Part shown: positions 46,357-58,569 of the stretch, in pieces
Position numbering within the stretch: position 1 is the first letter of the stretch
Layout of the letters: the number at the start of each line of letters is the position of its first letter
Source: Rhizophagus irregularis
Lineage: Eukaryota; Glomeromycota; Glomeromycetes; Glomerales; Glomeraceae
Length of the DNA: 64,000 bases
Direction of reading: 5' to 3'
Assembly (NCBI RefSeq): GCF_026210795.1
Contig: NC_089459.1
Coordinates: forward strand, 310,001-374,000
Notes under the pieces: generated by a model
Seen by the model: the letters and a program-made list of their open reading frames with translations, nothing else
Told to the model about the DNA's origin: nothing
Database searches by the model: none
Made by a program: the position numbers and the translations under genes

Positions 46357-46378
46357 CTAGCCGTGCAGCGCCGGGATA
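46357..46378 (-). mobile_element. Helitron-like 3' end
   Basis: The minus strand reads CCCGGCGCTGCACGGCTAG followed by T. A short G+C-rich hairpin ending in CTAG before T is the classic 3' end of a Helitron. The matching TC 5' end was not located, and no Rep/helicase frame is visible. Confidence 0.4.
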
Positions 46379-46379
46379 T

Positions 46380-47030
46380 ATATTTAGTATATGTATTGAA
46401 AAGAAAATTATGATTTATGTTTAGAATTTTGTTTGTAATTAGAAATTAAAAAAACCTAAGAAAGGGGTCTGAAAGGTAGTCAGTACCCTTAGAAAAAATT
46501 TTTATATATATAGAAAAATTCTTTTACATATTAGAAAAATTTCTTGCATGTTAATAAAAAACTGAAGTAGTTATGTAGATTTGTATTTAATATTAGACTA
46601 ACAATTTAATTTTTGTATAATACTGAACATACAGTAATTTATATTTACAATATTTACAATACAATAATGTGAGGTATATTTACAATACGATTAAATTAAA
46701 ATGATATATTAAAATAAATGTTGCAGTATTATAGAATTTATGGTTTATTTATATGTTTACAGACTCATCACAAAATCAATTCTGAATAATTAATTGTTAC
46801 AAAAAAAAAATTTCTCATCACCAAGAATACCATCATACGAATGTATTATTACAGAAGATTATCATAGTAATCTATTTAAAAAAAAATTTATATCAAAAAA
46901 AAAATATTCTTATCACCAAAGCCTATTGTTATTACTAAAAAAATCGATAGAACTATTACTTAATAGTATTAGAATGATGCCAGTTACCAGAAAGCAAAAA
47001 AAAAAGTAAATTTTTTTATAACCAGGAACT
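46380..47030. other. Intergenic
   Basis: A+T-rich. The frame 46794-47009 is low complexity and not convincing. Confidence 0.3.
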
Positions 47031-47035
47031 AACTA

Positions 47036-47232
47036 CAGTAACACCTCTCTAAGTGCACCCCCCTTGGGACCATAGTAAAAAAATAGTAGAATGTGCACTT
47101 AGAGAGGGTGTGCATTTATAGAGAGTAAAATATTAAGAGCTCTTATAAGTTGGGATCAGATCCACCGTGCACTTAAAGAGAATTTATATAGTGCGTGCAC
47201 TTATAGAGGGTGCACTTATAGAGGTGTCACTG
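47036..47232. mobile_element. TA-flanked MITE (CAGTAACACCTCTCTAAGTG ends)
   Basis: TA at 47034-47035 and 47233-47234. The left end is CAGTAACACCTCTCTAAGTG and the right end in reverse complement is CAGTGACACCTCTATAAGTG. The interior has further GTGCACTTATAGAG repeats. About 197 bp, non-coding. Confidence 0.8.
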
Positions 47233-47239
47233 TATTACT

Positions 47240-47600
47240 AATTAATATTAGTAAATGTCAGTTACCGAACATAAAGAAAGGGCAAAGTCCGATCTATTGT
47301 TGGAAAAAAATTTTTAAAAATAAAAAAAATTTCTAATGAAAAAAAAAATCTGATCTGTTGTTAAAAAAATTTCTAAATTAAAAAAAAATCCTAAAAAAAA
47401 AAATAAATAAAAATTACTAAATGATTCTGTTGTTTAAAAAAAAAATAATAAAAAAATAACTAAATGATCTATTAAGAAAATAAAAAAAATTACTCAATGA
47501 AAAAAATTCTGATAAAAAAAAATAAAAAAATTACTAAACGAAAGAAAGGCCAAAGTTCGATCTATTGTTCAAAAAAAAAAAAAAATCATAAAGCTAATCT
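47240..47600. repeat. Degenerate A-rich repeats
   Basis: Poorly conserved copies of a unit with CAGTTACCRGAA, AAAGTYCGATCTATTGTT and ATTACTAAATGA recur between about 46980 and 47900. No coding content. Confidence 0.4.
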
Positions 47601-47601
47601 G

Positions 47602-47788
47602 CAGTCTATCCTCGATATACCGATATTCGATATACCGATATACTATTAAAAACTTGATATACCGATAAAATTTTATTTTCCCACTATATGTGAGGACATA
47701 TAAATATCGGTATAACTTAGACATAACGATATTTTCTAAAAATTTTATATATGTCCCGACATATCGTTATATAAAGGGTTGATTGTAT
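47602..47788. mobile_element. Small MITE with CGATATACCGATA motifs
   Basis: The left end is CAGTCTATCCTCGATATACC and the right end in reverse complement is CAATCAACCCTTTATATAAC. The interior repeats GATATACCGATA and ACGATAT. The left flank is TG rather than TA, so the left border is approximate. Confidence 0.55.
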
Positions 47789-48029
47789 TACGGTTAAAAA
47801 AATAAAAATAAAAATATTACTAATCGTAAAAAGAAGAGCGATATTGTTAAATTGTCTATTATTACTTATTAATATTAGCCAAAACTTCAATTACCAGAAA
47901 CTAAAAAATAATCAAACAGCCAAACAGCCAATCAAATAATATTCTAACTTAATATGGAATAGATTAGGTGCGGCAGAGATTAGGCGCGGCAGATCATGTG
48001 TTTCATATTACACAATTCAAATTATTTAT

Positions 48030-49120
48030 TTTTTTTTTATTTTTTAAAATAGTAACGCGTTTTATTAATTATTTAGAATTGCGAAACAATTACATAATTA
48101 AATATAAAAAACACTTAGAGCAAAGCAAAAATTTATTTTTGCTAAACCCTATAACTAAGTAATTTACGAACAAAAAACAAAAAAATAAACTAAACTACTT
48201 TATCCTATGTTATACTAAACTATAATTATGTAACATTTTGTCTATTCTAATAGTATGGTAATTTGATTATCGTATCCCAATTTTTATCTATATTGATGCC
48301 GTCCGTTATCGCACCCATTAATTTTCCTAAAGTTACTATTTTAATTTGGTTTTTTATATTATTTTCCTTGGTTTTTTCTAAATTTTCTGTTGTTTTTTTA
48401 TTTTTACTATTTTCTGTTTCTAAAAGTTTATTCTGATGGCCTTCTGGTTCCTGCTTCTTTAGTCGTAGATCGGATTTCTTTATTTCCTCTTTTTTTTCCA
48501 GTCTTTCAATCTCATCACATCGTGGAATCCAGATTCTTTTCTTTATTTCGTCATATATGAAATTCCAAAGTTCTTTTATAACCGCTTTTTCTTCTTTGAT
48601 TTTTGATATGTTGCTAAATTTATCGTTATAAACTCCTCTGATCAATTCCCATTTTCTACTCTTTTCTCTTAAAATTAGTGAAGGACTTTCGAGTATAGTC
48701 AGAAAGTTACAAACATGATTTCTTATTATTTCTAATTCTTTAACCTTGTTTTGAGCTTCTAGTTCTAATTCAAATTTATACGGTGATTCTCTTATTATGT
48801 CATCGATCGAAATTTCGTTATCTTCACAAATCCAAACATGTTCCCAATCTTCTTCTACTTTTTTCCCGCACCTTATACATTTTGGTGAATCTATTTTATT
48901 GGTATTTCTTTTGTATAAGGTTTTATATGTAGGAAGTTCTTTCAACATATTCTTGATCCTATACGAGCGATCTATCGTATCTTTATCACCGCATTGTCTT
49001 GATGAGAAGGTTATTCTATTACTTATAAATTCCAACGTTGTAATCCAATCAAATTCTTTTTTATAATTATATACAAATAAATCATCTAGTTTAACACTGT
49101 TTAAAATTTCGTTCTTCCAA
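48030..49120 (-). mobile_element. 5'-truncated LINE insertion with 18-bp target duplication
   Basis: ACAATTCAAATTATTTAT occurs at 48012-48029 and 49121-49138. On the minus strand the insert opens directly in frame with WKNEILNSVKLDDLFVYNYK, then KEFDWITTLEFISNR. It continues through LPTYKTLYKR, the zinc-knuckle-like CIRCGKKVEEDWEHVWIC and a long Lys/Glu-rich tail to NWDTIIKLPYY and a stop at 48247. An A-rich tail follows. The frame is intact from the truncation point, about 290 codons, so the insertion is young. It is the C-terminal end of a non-LTR retrotransposon ORF2 protein; the reverse transcriptase itself is missing. Confidence 0.85.
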
Positions 49121-49138
49121 ACAATTCAAATTATTTAT

Positions 49139-49374
49139 ACTTATACACGGTAAGATATTTTTATCTATCATGTGCTTGATGTTTATCTGTACGTGCTTCT
49201 GATGTTTTATCTGTACTTGATAAAATTCTTTTGGAATTTTTTTTTTTTGATAAAAAATTTTGTTAGAGAATTTTTTTATTGATAGGGACATTTCAGAGTT
49301 TTTTTTTCGATGGATAATTTCGTTAAAAAATTTTTATAATAAGATCTTTTTTTGGACATACCTAATTTGTTGGA
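49139..49374. other. T-rich spacer
   Basis: GAATTTTTTT...TTTGATAG-like phrases as in the foldback arms, but without a clear partner on the right side. No gene. Confidence 0.35.
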
Positions 49375-51735
49375 ACAATTTTTTTTAACAGGATTTTTTT
49401 TTTGATAGAGAATTTCGTTAAGAATTTTTTTTTTTAATAGGAGGGAGTTTTCCTTGATAAAGAATTTCTTTTGGGAATTTTTTTTAATAGGTGAAAGTAT
49501 TTTTGATGGAGAATTTTATTAGGGAATTTTTTTTAATAGGGGGATTGTTTTTGATAGAGGATTTTATTAAAGAATTTTTCTTTAATAGGAAGATAAATAG
49601 TTTCGCTGAGAATTTTTTTTTTGATAGGAATTCTTTTGAGAATTTTTTTTAATAGGTAAGAATCTTTGAATTTTTTTTTAATAGGGAAAATGTGTTTTTT
49701 GATGGAAGATTTTTGTTAGAAATTTTTCTTAATCGGGGATATTTTTTTTGATTGAGAATTTTATTAGAGAATTGTTTGTTGAAAATTTTTTTTTTATTTT
49801 TTTGATAGAGAACTTTGTTTAGAAATCTTAATAGAAAATTTTATTGAAAATAGTTTTTTTTTAATAAGGGTATCGAGAATTTTGGCTTGAAATTTTTTTT
49901 TTCTAATAAAGAATTTCATTAGAGATCTTTTTTTATAAATTAAAAAAATATTAAATTACATTAATAAGATTAAAAAAAACTATGATAGAATCCTAAATAG
50001 CATAGTAAATTAAGCAAATTTTATATACTAGTAAAGCTTCGCATGAGCCGAGCCGGCTTGCAAGCCGAGCCATACTTAATAAATTGGCTTGATCCAGCTC
50101 GAAAAGCTCGAGCTGGCTTGCCTACAAAGTAATAAAATAAAAATTAATCATTAGTATTTTTTTTTTGTTTGTTTTATTTGTTTCATTTTAATAATTTCAG
50201 ATTTCTAGAATTTATTTTTATGGTATTTCTTTTAAAAAATTTATCTTAATTTATTTAATAATTTTCTTTAGTTTGGTATTTTTTGATTCCATTTTTAACT
50301 TTTAATTTTTAGCATTTTTTTTTTAATTTTAATATTTTTTTACAAATTTCTTATTATATAATCATATAATATTCATATATAACATAAATTAAAAAGTTTT
50401 TAAAATAATGTTAACTTTAAAAAAAGTATATAGCAGAAATTTGTTTGAAGTGTTTTTTCTTTTTATCATTAATAATAATTAAATAATTGGCATAAAAACA
50501 TTTTTTGAAAATCTACTATTTTTAAATACTTTGAATATATATAAATAAAAATTGGGGATTGCTAAACATCGCCTGGGTTTTTTTTTCATCTAATTTTTGA
50601 TCGGTTATTATTGCAAAAAAAAGATTTTTTTAAAAAAATTTTTTGCAAACATATTTATTCAAAATAATCTTATTTAGTGAAATTTTATTTGCAAATATTA
50701 AAATTTAAGTCACACATTTACGATTTTAAAGAAAAAAATCACCATATTTATTTTTATTGAAGTGTACAAATAAAAGAAACAATAACAATAAATAAAATGA
50801 TAAGTAAATTACAATGATCAAGGAGAAAGATGCTAATAAAAAAATGAAATAACAATGAGTAATGGAAAGTAATAGAATATGAAAGGGAGTAAAAAAGAGT
50901 AATGAGAAGTGATAGGAAACAAAAAGGAGAAATAGGACATGATGAGAGATGAAAAGGAGTGATGGGAGACGAAGAGGAGTGATGGAAGATAAAAAGGAGT
51001 AATGGGAGACAAAAAGGAGTGATGGGAAGATGAAGAGGAGTGATGGGAGATGAAGAGGAGTGATGGGAGATAAAAAGGAGTGATGGGAGACAAAAAGGAG
51101 TGATGGGAAGATGAAGAGGAGTGATGGGAGATGAAAAGAAGTGATAGGAGACGAAGAGGAGTGATGGGAGACAAAAAGGAGTGATAGAAGACGAAAAGGA
51201 GTGATAGGAGATGAAAAGGAGTGGTGGGAGACGAAAAGAAGCGATGAAAGATGAAAAGGAGTGATGGGAGGCGATGGGAGATGAAAAGAAGTGATGGGAT
51301 GATGAAGAGGAGTAAAAATTTATTAAAATTGTAAAATTTAATAAAAAATTTTCCAATAAATTTTCAATCAATTTTTTATAAAAAAAAAGATCTCTATAAA
51401 TGAAATTCTTTATTAAAAAAAAAAATTTCAAGCTAAAATTCTCGATACACTTATTAAAAAGAAACTATTTTCAATAAAATTTTCTATTAAGATTTCTAAA
51501 CAAAATTCTCCATCAAAAAAATAAAAAAATTTTTCAACAAACAATTCTCTAATAAAATTCTCAATCAAAAAAATATCCCCGATTAAAGAAAATAAAGATT
51601 CTTACCACCTATTAAAAAAAATTCTCAAAAGAATTTCTATATCAAAAAAAAAACTCCTCTCCTATTAAAAAAAAAAATCTTTACCGAAATTCCCTATCAA
51701 AAAAAAAATATCCCCTGTTAAAAAAATTCACTTCA
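49375..51735. mobile_element. Foldback element with repetitive arms
   Basis: The left arm (about 49375-49945) and right arm (about 51370-51735) are inverted copies, for example TAGGGGATATTT/AAATATCCCC, ATTTCAAGC, ATTTTCAATAAAATTTTCTA and ACAAACAATTCTCTAATAAA. Each arm is itself built from repeats such as GAATTTTTTTTAATAGG and TTTTGATAGAGAATTTCGTT. The interior (about 1.4 kb) has no transposase; it holds A+T-rich sequence, a short GAGCCGAGCCGGC motif near 50045, and the minisatellite at 50815-51310. The long repetitive arms recall foldback (FB-type) elements. Confidence 0.65.
50815..51310. repeat. GTGATGGGAGA minisatellite
   Basis: About 24 copies of a 20-bp unit near GTGATGGGAGATGAAAAGGA. 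The long minus-strand frames 50754-51431 and 50833-51174 translate to low-complexity SLLFISHHSSSS repeats and are by-products. Confidence 0.9.
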
Positions 51736-51770
51736 CGAGTTTTGAAATTTCTTTGTCAAAAAAGACACAT

Positions 51771-51890
51771 ATCTGATCGTACAAGAAAATAGCACCTGAA
51801 AGATACGGTGCATATTGTTGGCTTGTTGCATAATTTGATCGTATAAGAAAATAGCACGTGATCGTATAAGAACGATACATTTGCAACTTT
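51771..51890. repeat. Short direct repeats TGATCGTATAAGAAAATAGC
   Basis: TGATCGTACAAGAAAATAGC at about 51773, TGATCGTATAAGAAAATAGC at about 51836 and TGATCGTATAAGAACGATAC at about 51861. They lie between the foldback element and the next LINE. Confidence 0.6.
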
Positions 51891-51916
51891 GATATAAGCT
51901 TTTCTCTTAGTGGTGT

Positions 51917-52640
51917 GTTGCCAACCTATTCTGTATTAAATAAGAGAGGAGTAAACGGGATAATAAATCCAAGATGTAAAACAGTTAGTGAAGACTGGGA
52001 CCATGAGGATTTAATTAAAAGATCAATTTGTGAGTACGAACAAAAGCTTTTAGAAGAAAACAGAAACGAGGAGGTAAACATTTTGAAAGAGATAATGTTT
52101 GATTTTATTAGAATTTTGGAGCAACCGTCACTAGTCCTCATTGGGAAAAAACGAGAATGGGAATTATTGAGAGGAGTATATAATGAAAACTTCAATAAAA
52201 TCTCAAAGAAAAGGGATATTAGAAAAGTTATCGAAAATCTATGGATCTATTGCTACGAAAATATAAGGTCAAGGATATTAGAAAAGGATGTGAAGTAGTT
52301 GCAGATATAGAGAAAGAACAAGGATTAGAGAAGGAGTTGGAAAAAGAAAAATATTAGATATAGAAGACGAAGGAGAAGAAGGGAATAATAAAAAAAGTAA
52401 ATTTAGAAAAACAAATGAAAACGATAAAAATCAAAAAAAAATTAAATAAAAGAATTAAATTAGTAACGAAAGATAGAAGCATCTCGATTAAAAATAATTG
52501 GCATACTATAATACAATTAGCTTAGGTAGGCTTAGGTTATATTAATAGATTAGATAGGTAAAATTTTAGACTAGATTGGACTTAGTTATAGAGGGTATTA
52601 TAAGTTATTATAATATTTTCTAGGTGTTTTGATAATTTTG
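51917..52640 (+). mobile_element. 5'-truncated LINE with 12-bp target duplication
   Basis: TCTTAGTGGTGT at 51905-51916 and 52641-52652. The insert starts LPTYSVLNKR, matching LPTYKTLYKR of the 48-49 kb copy. It keeps WDHEDLIKRSICEYEQKLLE and REWELLRGVYNENFNKISKK, and ends IKNNWHTIIQLA against NWDTIIKLPYY. The zinc-knuckle region is partly deleted (INPRCKTVSEDWDH), and the frame breaks after LEKDVK at 52298. It is an older, independent insertion of the same family. Confidence 0.8.
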
Positions 52641-52652
52641 TCTTAGTGGTGT

Positions 52653-53995
52653 AATAAGAGACATGTGATAAACATATGATAATCATCATGATAGAAAAAT
52701 TATTCTATCATAATATCGTAATATCGTAAATAACTTTTACATAATCAAAACATGGCTTCATGATGGGTTAGAATCTTAGCCAATCATGACACATTTTTTT
52801 TGAAATTGTACATTCCTTCAATTTATTTAAGAAAACTAATCCATAAACAATGATACATATTATTTCTAATATCACATATATCACATTTTTTCTATCATAA
52901 TGCACAAAAAAATTATTTATAAGAAGCGGATGGGATCTTTTTATTAATAATCGATTAAGATTAGGATTCTAAACTCTGAATCTATATTCTAATACATTAT
53001 TACTCTTGGATTCGGAATATAAATTTACGACCATTTTTTAAGATTTCTGCTTCAGTCTGAACTTAACCCGAAAAGAAAGTTTCTTTATTCCTAATTCGTT
53101 TAGTAAAATCTAACCAAAAATGATATATATATATATATACTGTATATTACATCGTACAAAAAATGCAGGACAGGAAAAAAATAACAGCCATTTTTCTATA
53201 CTATTCTTAACAGTTAACATCATATGATTGACTTTACGTGAAATTTTGACTTATGAGCGATAAATAGTGACCAGTAAATATTTCCACAATTTTTTTTAAC
53301 CGAAAATGTCGAGTAAAGGGTATGAAACATGATCAACAAAACAATAACAACACTATAGTATAACATATTCTTGAAAGACATAGTAAACAAATAATTTATT
53401 AATTTAGTCTGGAAAAGGTTAATTCTTAACTGTATAACAATATAACTTTCTTCAGCTTTGTATGTGGTATTAACTGACTTAGTGGATACCCGTTAAACAA
53501 TTTAAATCTGCCATTTGCAAATTTAAATTATAAGTAGATTCTAAATATAAAGGAACAATCGAATGACTTCTGAATTATAGATTTTTTTCTCGTTTATATT
53601 CTTGTTAGTTATCTCTTGTCTCCCAATTAGTAAATTGTTTGATTTTGGCATAATAATGTTTACGGGACCGTACCTATTGCGGAAAACAAATCTCGTCGGT
53701 TTCTTTTATGGTAATATTGATAACATGTATTTACCATTATCTGTATTGTTCAACTATTGTTCTTTAAATTCTAATTGTGGGAAATTAATAGTCTGTAACA
53801 CGCGCGCGACTTTTGCATAATTCGTGATTTGAGGCGATATTAAATCGCCCTTTTTTTAAATATGACCTCTCCCATTTCAAAATTTTCCAATTGTCTTTTT
53901 TATCGAAGTATGTGTTTAATTATAGGATTGGATGTTTTGTTTAATTTTTTTCTTTTTCATTCTTATTGACGCTTTATCAATTATATTGTTTAGAT
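52653..53995. other. Intergenic, no gene seen
   Basis: A+T-rich with a (TA)n run at about 53122-53141. The frame 53602-53820 has no supporting features. Confidence 0.35.
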
Positions 53996-55496
53996 ATGAC
54001 TCCTCAACATTGTTCGGAAGTTATTGAAGATTTCGAAAATGCTTTCGAAAATGAGAAATATTGTGACGTGATTATCATAGCCGGAGAAGATCCTGATATT
54101 AAAGAACTCCGAGCAAATTCATTTGTACTTCGTGTTAGATGTTCGTATTTTGAGAGAGCATTTTCTAACGATTGGGAAGAAAAGAACGACGATGGCAATT
54201 ATGTTTTCAAAAAGCCAAATATCGCTTCAGAAGTATTTCAATTAATTCTCAGGCAAGTAAATAATAATTTTTTTTGCTTATACCTCTTTATTTATTTATA
54301 ATTTTCCCAAATTAAATATATCTATTAAATAAACCATTCATTTTCTTTCTTTTAGATATTTGTATACAGGACTTATAGATTATGAAAATCACAATAAAGA
54401 AGTGATTTTGCAATGCTTAATTGCGGCTGACGAACTGGGATTGAATAAATTAATTGAACATATCCAGATATATTTGATTGATAACGAATATTTGCGTAAG
54501 GATCCCGTTAGCACACTTCAAGTCACTTACAAACATGAACCATTTGAAGATCTAAAAAATTACTGCTTAGACATTATTAGCGAAGAGCCAAGAATACTTT
54601 TTTCATCTGAAAAGTTTCCCTCATTGGAAAAACCAATTATTACCATGATACTTCAAAGAGATGATCTTAATATGGAAGAAATTGATATATGGGATTCTTT
54701 TATTAGATGGCTTTTTGTTCATTATTTGAAGATTAGCAAAGATGATTCTTCGTGGTCATCAGAAGATTTGAGTAATGTCAAACTGGCTTTAAAAGAATTT
54801 ATTCCGTTAATCAGGTTCTATGATATTTCCAGGGAAGACTTTTATTTAAAAGTATATCCGTATAAAGATCTCTTGCCTCAAGATTTGCTTAGTGATATCC
54901 TTCGATATCATATGGTTCCTAATTCTACTCCAATGTTGAATTTCAAATCTACAAGGATTCGCAAAGTTGATTCTGTTTTAGTGAATTTTAATGTATTTAA
55001 GCTTTTTATGAAGTGGATTGAAAAAAAAGATAATAATTATAATGGAAAAATCGCGCCATTTCAATTTATTCTCCTTTTACGTGGGACAAGAGATGGATTT
55101 GATGCTTCAAAGTTTCATCAATTATGTGATAGCAAAGGCGCTACAATTTCTTTTGCAAAAATTCAAAATTCCAAGCAAATTATTGGTGGTTATAATCCTT
55201 TGCACTGGCAACAGAATAGTACATACGCAAGTACAAATGATAGCTTCTTATTTAATATACCAAATACTGATACTCTTGGTTCTGCTAAAATAAGTCGTTG
55301 TAGTAATCCTAGTAATGCAGTATATTATCATCCTAGTTATGGTCCAACTTTCGGTAATGGACATGATTTGCGTGCACAGGGAAATGTCTGGTATACTAGT
55401 AATGGAAATGCGTATCCTAACATCAACTTGTCAAACAATTTTACGATTGATGAATATGAAGTATTTAAAGTTGTAAAAAAGGGTAATAAAAGTTGA
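53996..55496 (+). CDS. BTB-BACK-TLDc domain protein (tandem copy A)
   Basis: Exons 53996-54252 and 54356-55496, with a 103-nt intron whose donor is GC (CAG|GCAAGT) and acceptor TTTTAG. 465 residues. BTB: YCDVIIIAGEDPDIKELRAN, YFERAFSNDW, YLYTGLIDYE. BACK-like: LQRDDLNMEEIDIWDSFIRW, YPYKDLLPQDL. TLDc: FILLLRGTRDGFDASKFHQL, KQIIGGYNPLHW, NDSFLFNIP, YGPTFGNGHDLRAQ. Against paralogues the core HSFVL is NSFVL. The start is placed at MTPQH by comparison with MSIHYC and MSSSHD; an in-frame upstream TTG/ATG extension is not conserved. It is the first of three tandem genes on this strand, spaced by about 645 and 967 bases. Confidence 0.9.
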
Positions 55497-56140
55497 AGCG
55501 AATTTTTGATGCGTTACTTGGTTGATGACCGGTCATTATACGAAAAATCTCGTGAACGGTTCTTGATGAAACACGTGATTAATAAATAAATAAAATTTTT
55601 ATATATTTTATGTTAGTTTTTTTGTTACATTTTAAAATAAATTTCTATATAATAAATGAATCAATCAATAAAGTGTCATATGTGAAACATCGAAAATATT
55701 AATTTTATAAATTAACATTCTCACATTCTTTGAAATTTTGAGTTAATTACTCTTGCCCTAATATGTATAGTAGCAAATGCAATGTTTTAATGTTTTTATG
55801 ATTGTTATTGTGGAATCTACAGATCATGTGAAAATACCTGTTATTTATATACTTGAATAATTTGATTAATTGCTCTATTGTTATTCAATTTAAGAAATGG
55901 TATAATTAAAATGTTTCGACGTGTAACTGAGGCCAAATAAATGATGAAAACTTTCATCATAAATAAACAATTAATTGATATTTATTGAAATATTGCTCTT
56001 TACACTTCTTTAGTATGAATTTCGCTCTTGTAACTTATATTACTAACATCCAATTAAGGGATTTTTTCGATTTTTTCTTAAAGTTATTCGCTATTTTATA
56101 TAATACTCTTATCTTTTCCGAATTTTATTATTACGCGGAT

Positions 56141-57602
56141 ATGTCATCATCTCATGATTGTTTAGAAGTTATTCAAGACCTTGAAAAGGCTCTTGAAAAT
56201 GGAGATGATTATGATGTAATCATTAAAGCTGGAGGGAGTAGCAAGGAACTACGAGCTCATTCATTTATGCTTCGTGCCAGATGTTCATATTTTAAAAGAG
56301 CATTATCTAGTGATTGGGAGGAAGTAGACGGCGACGGTAACTTTATTTTCAAAAAACCAAATATCTCTATTGATGTGTTCCAATTAATTCTCAGGTAATC
56401 AAGTAATATTGTTCTTTACTTCTTTTAATGATAATTTTGCGTGCTTATCACTTTCATGATGTTTAAAAATTTTCAGATATTTATATACCGGAATTGTTGA
56501 TTATGATCACAGCAAAGACATAATCTTGCAATCCCTTATCGCGGCTGATGAACTAGGATTGGATAAATTGGTCGGACGTATACAAGAATATTTGTTAGAA
56601 AATAAAGAATTTATATATAAGGATCCCGTTAGCACACTTCGAGTCATTCACCAACATGAACCATTGGAAGATCTAAGAAATTACTGTTTAGACATAATTA
56701 GCGAAGAACCAACAATTCTTTTCTCGTCCAAAGAATTTCCATCATTAGAAAAATCAATTATTACCATGATACTTCAAAGAGATGATCTTAATATGAAAGA
56801 AATTGATATATGGGATTCTATTCTTAGATGGCTTTTTGTTAATTATCTCAAGATCGGCCAAGATGACTCTAGGTGGACATTAGAAGATTTAAAAAATGCT
56901 AAACAAATTATAACCGAATATATTCCGTTAATGAGATTCTATGAAATCTCTAAGGAAGATTTTTACTTAAAAGTGTATCCGTATAAAGATCTTTTGCCTC
57001 AAGATTTGATTGATGATATCCTTCGATATCATATGATCCCAAATGCTACTCCAATGTTAAATTTCAAGTCTCCTAGAGGTCGCAGAGTTGATTCTGTTTT
57101 AATTAATTACAATATATTTAAGCTCTTTGCGAAATGGATTGATAAAAAAGATGGCGATTATAATATGCCATATCAATTTACTCTCCTTTTACGTGGAACA
57201 AGAGATGGATTTGATGCTACAAAGTTTCATCAATTATGTGATAGCAAAGGAGCTACAGTTTCTTTTGCAAGAATTAAGGATTCAAAGCAAATTATTGGCG
57301 GCTATAATCCTTTACATTGGTATCAGAATAGTCAATATGGTAATTCAACTGATAGTTTTTTGTTTAAAATAATAGATAGTGACAACCTTAATTCCGCTCA
57401 AATAAGTCGTATTTGTAATAGTCACGGCAACGCAGTATACTATCACCCTAGTTATGGTCCAACTTTTGGTAATGGGCATAACTTGTGTGCACAAGGAAAA
57501 ACCTGGTCTTCTAATAATGGAAACGCTTATTCTAATATTGGCATCCCAAGTAGTTTTACGATTGACGAATATGAAGTATTTCAGGTTACAAAGAAAACTT
57601 AA
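56141..57602 (+). CDS. BTB-BACK-TLDc domain protein (tandem copy B)
   Basis: Exons 56141-56394 and 56477-57602, an 82-nt intron with an ordinary GT donor (CAG|GTAATC) and TTTCAG acceptor. 459 residues. BTB: YDVIIKAGGSSKELRAHSFM, YFKRALSSDW, YLYTGIVDYD. BACK-like: LQRDDLNMKEIDIWDSILRW. TLDc: FTLLLRGTRDGFDATKFHQL, KQIIGGYNPLHW, YGPTFGNGHNLCAQ. The reading frame extends upstream of the chosen ATG, but paralogue alignment supports MSSSHD. The loop before TLDc is three to four residues shorter than in the sister genes (DGDYNMPYQF). No defects seen. Confidence 0.9.
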
Positions 57603-57923
57603 TTTAAAAAATTGAACTTTTGAATTTTTTATTATTTAATTTGAGATTTTGAATTCGAGACTTTTATATGTTTAAAATTAAAATTTCTTAAAGACCAGAA
57701 TCTAAATGTTCCATCTACAGTATGTACTTCTATGTCTTTGACATACATAAAATTCTTTCAAAGTGATTAAAAAATACCTGTTACATGAAACATTAATCGT
57801 CTTTTTTTACGATTATAATATAATAATTCACATCTTTTTATTTTATTAATAAAATTCATGGTTATATATGTTTGAATATCGTAATTTTTATTTACAATAT
57901 TTATATTCACGTATTTATATGTA

Positions 57924-57990
57924 CAGTCAGCTCTCATAAATGCACCTCCTCGAGACCGTGCATTTAGCGTGCATTGTTAATCAATAACTA
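57924..57990. mobile_element. Single MITE end related to the 47-kb element
   Basis: TA then CAGTCAGCTCTCATAAATGC, CACCTCCTCGAGACC and GTGCATTTAG. The order and content match the left end of the 47036-47232 element (CTAAGTGCACC, GGGACCATAG). The right end was not identified. Confidence 0.5.
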
Positions 57991-58569
57991 TTCATTTATT
58001 ATTAAAATTAAAAATTAATAGTAATCGTCAAATAACAAAGAAATTTCGTCAATATTCAAAAAAAATCTGTTCAGGTCGCACAAATCACGCGTGTTGGCGT
58101 GTGCATCTTTGGTAGCACCGTAACAGTGTATCACGTGCTACACGATTGCACGTAAAAACCTAGGGGTTAAAAACATTCTCGATTGGTAGCTACTCGCGTT
58201 ATTTGTCACACTATGACAAAAAAGGTAAATCTATGTTGATAAATGACCTTTTGTAGAAATTATATTTTTGCTTATATATTGCATTTCTCCCTGCGTTGTT
58301 GTTTTTCAAGCCAATTTTCGGTTTCTTTCGGTTTCTACTGTATTTTATGCGGTAAGTTGTTTAATAACGATAATAAAAAAATTATCTAGCTTGCAAAGCT
58401 GAAGATAATGATGAAGGTTTATAAAAATGAAAGAAAAAAGTCGCGTTAGTTTATTTGTGTGACCTTAATTAGTGAATTATGAGATCATTATTATATTCCT
58501 AAATAAATATAAAATAAAAGACCTTTTCACTCATTTTAAAGTTACTTGTCTTTATATCATCTAGATATC

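Noticed and set aside
50754-51431. Ser/His-rich minus-strand frames
   Set aside because: Product of the 20-bp GTGATGGGAGA minisatellite.
55985-56140. In-frame N-terminal extension of tandem copy B with hydrophobic residues
   Set aside because: Not conserved in paralogues; the conserved start is MSSSHD at 56141.
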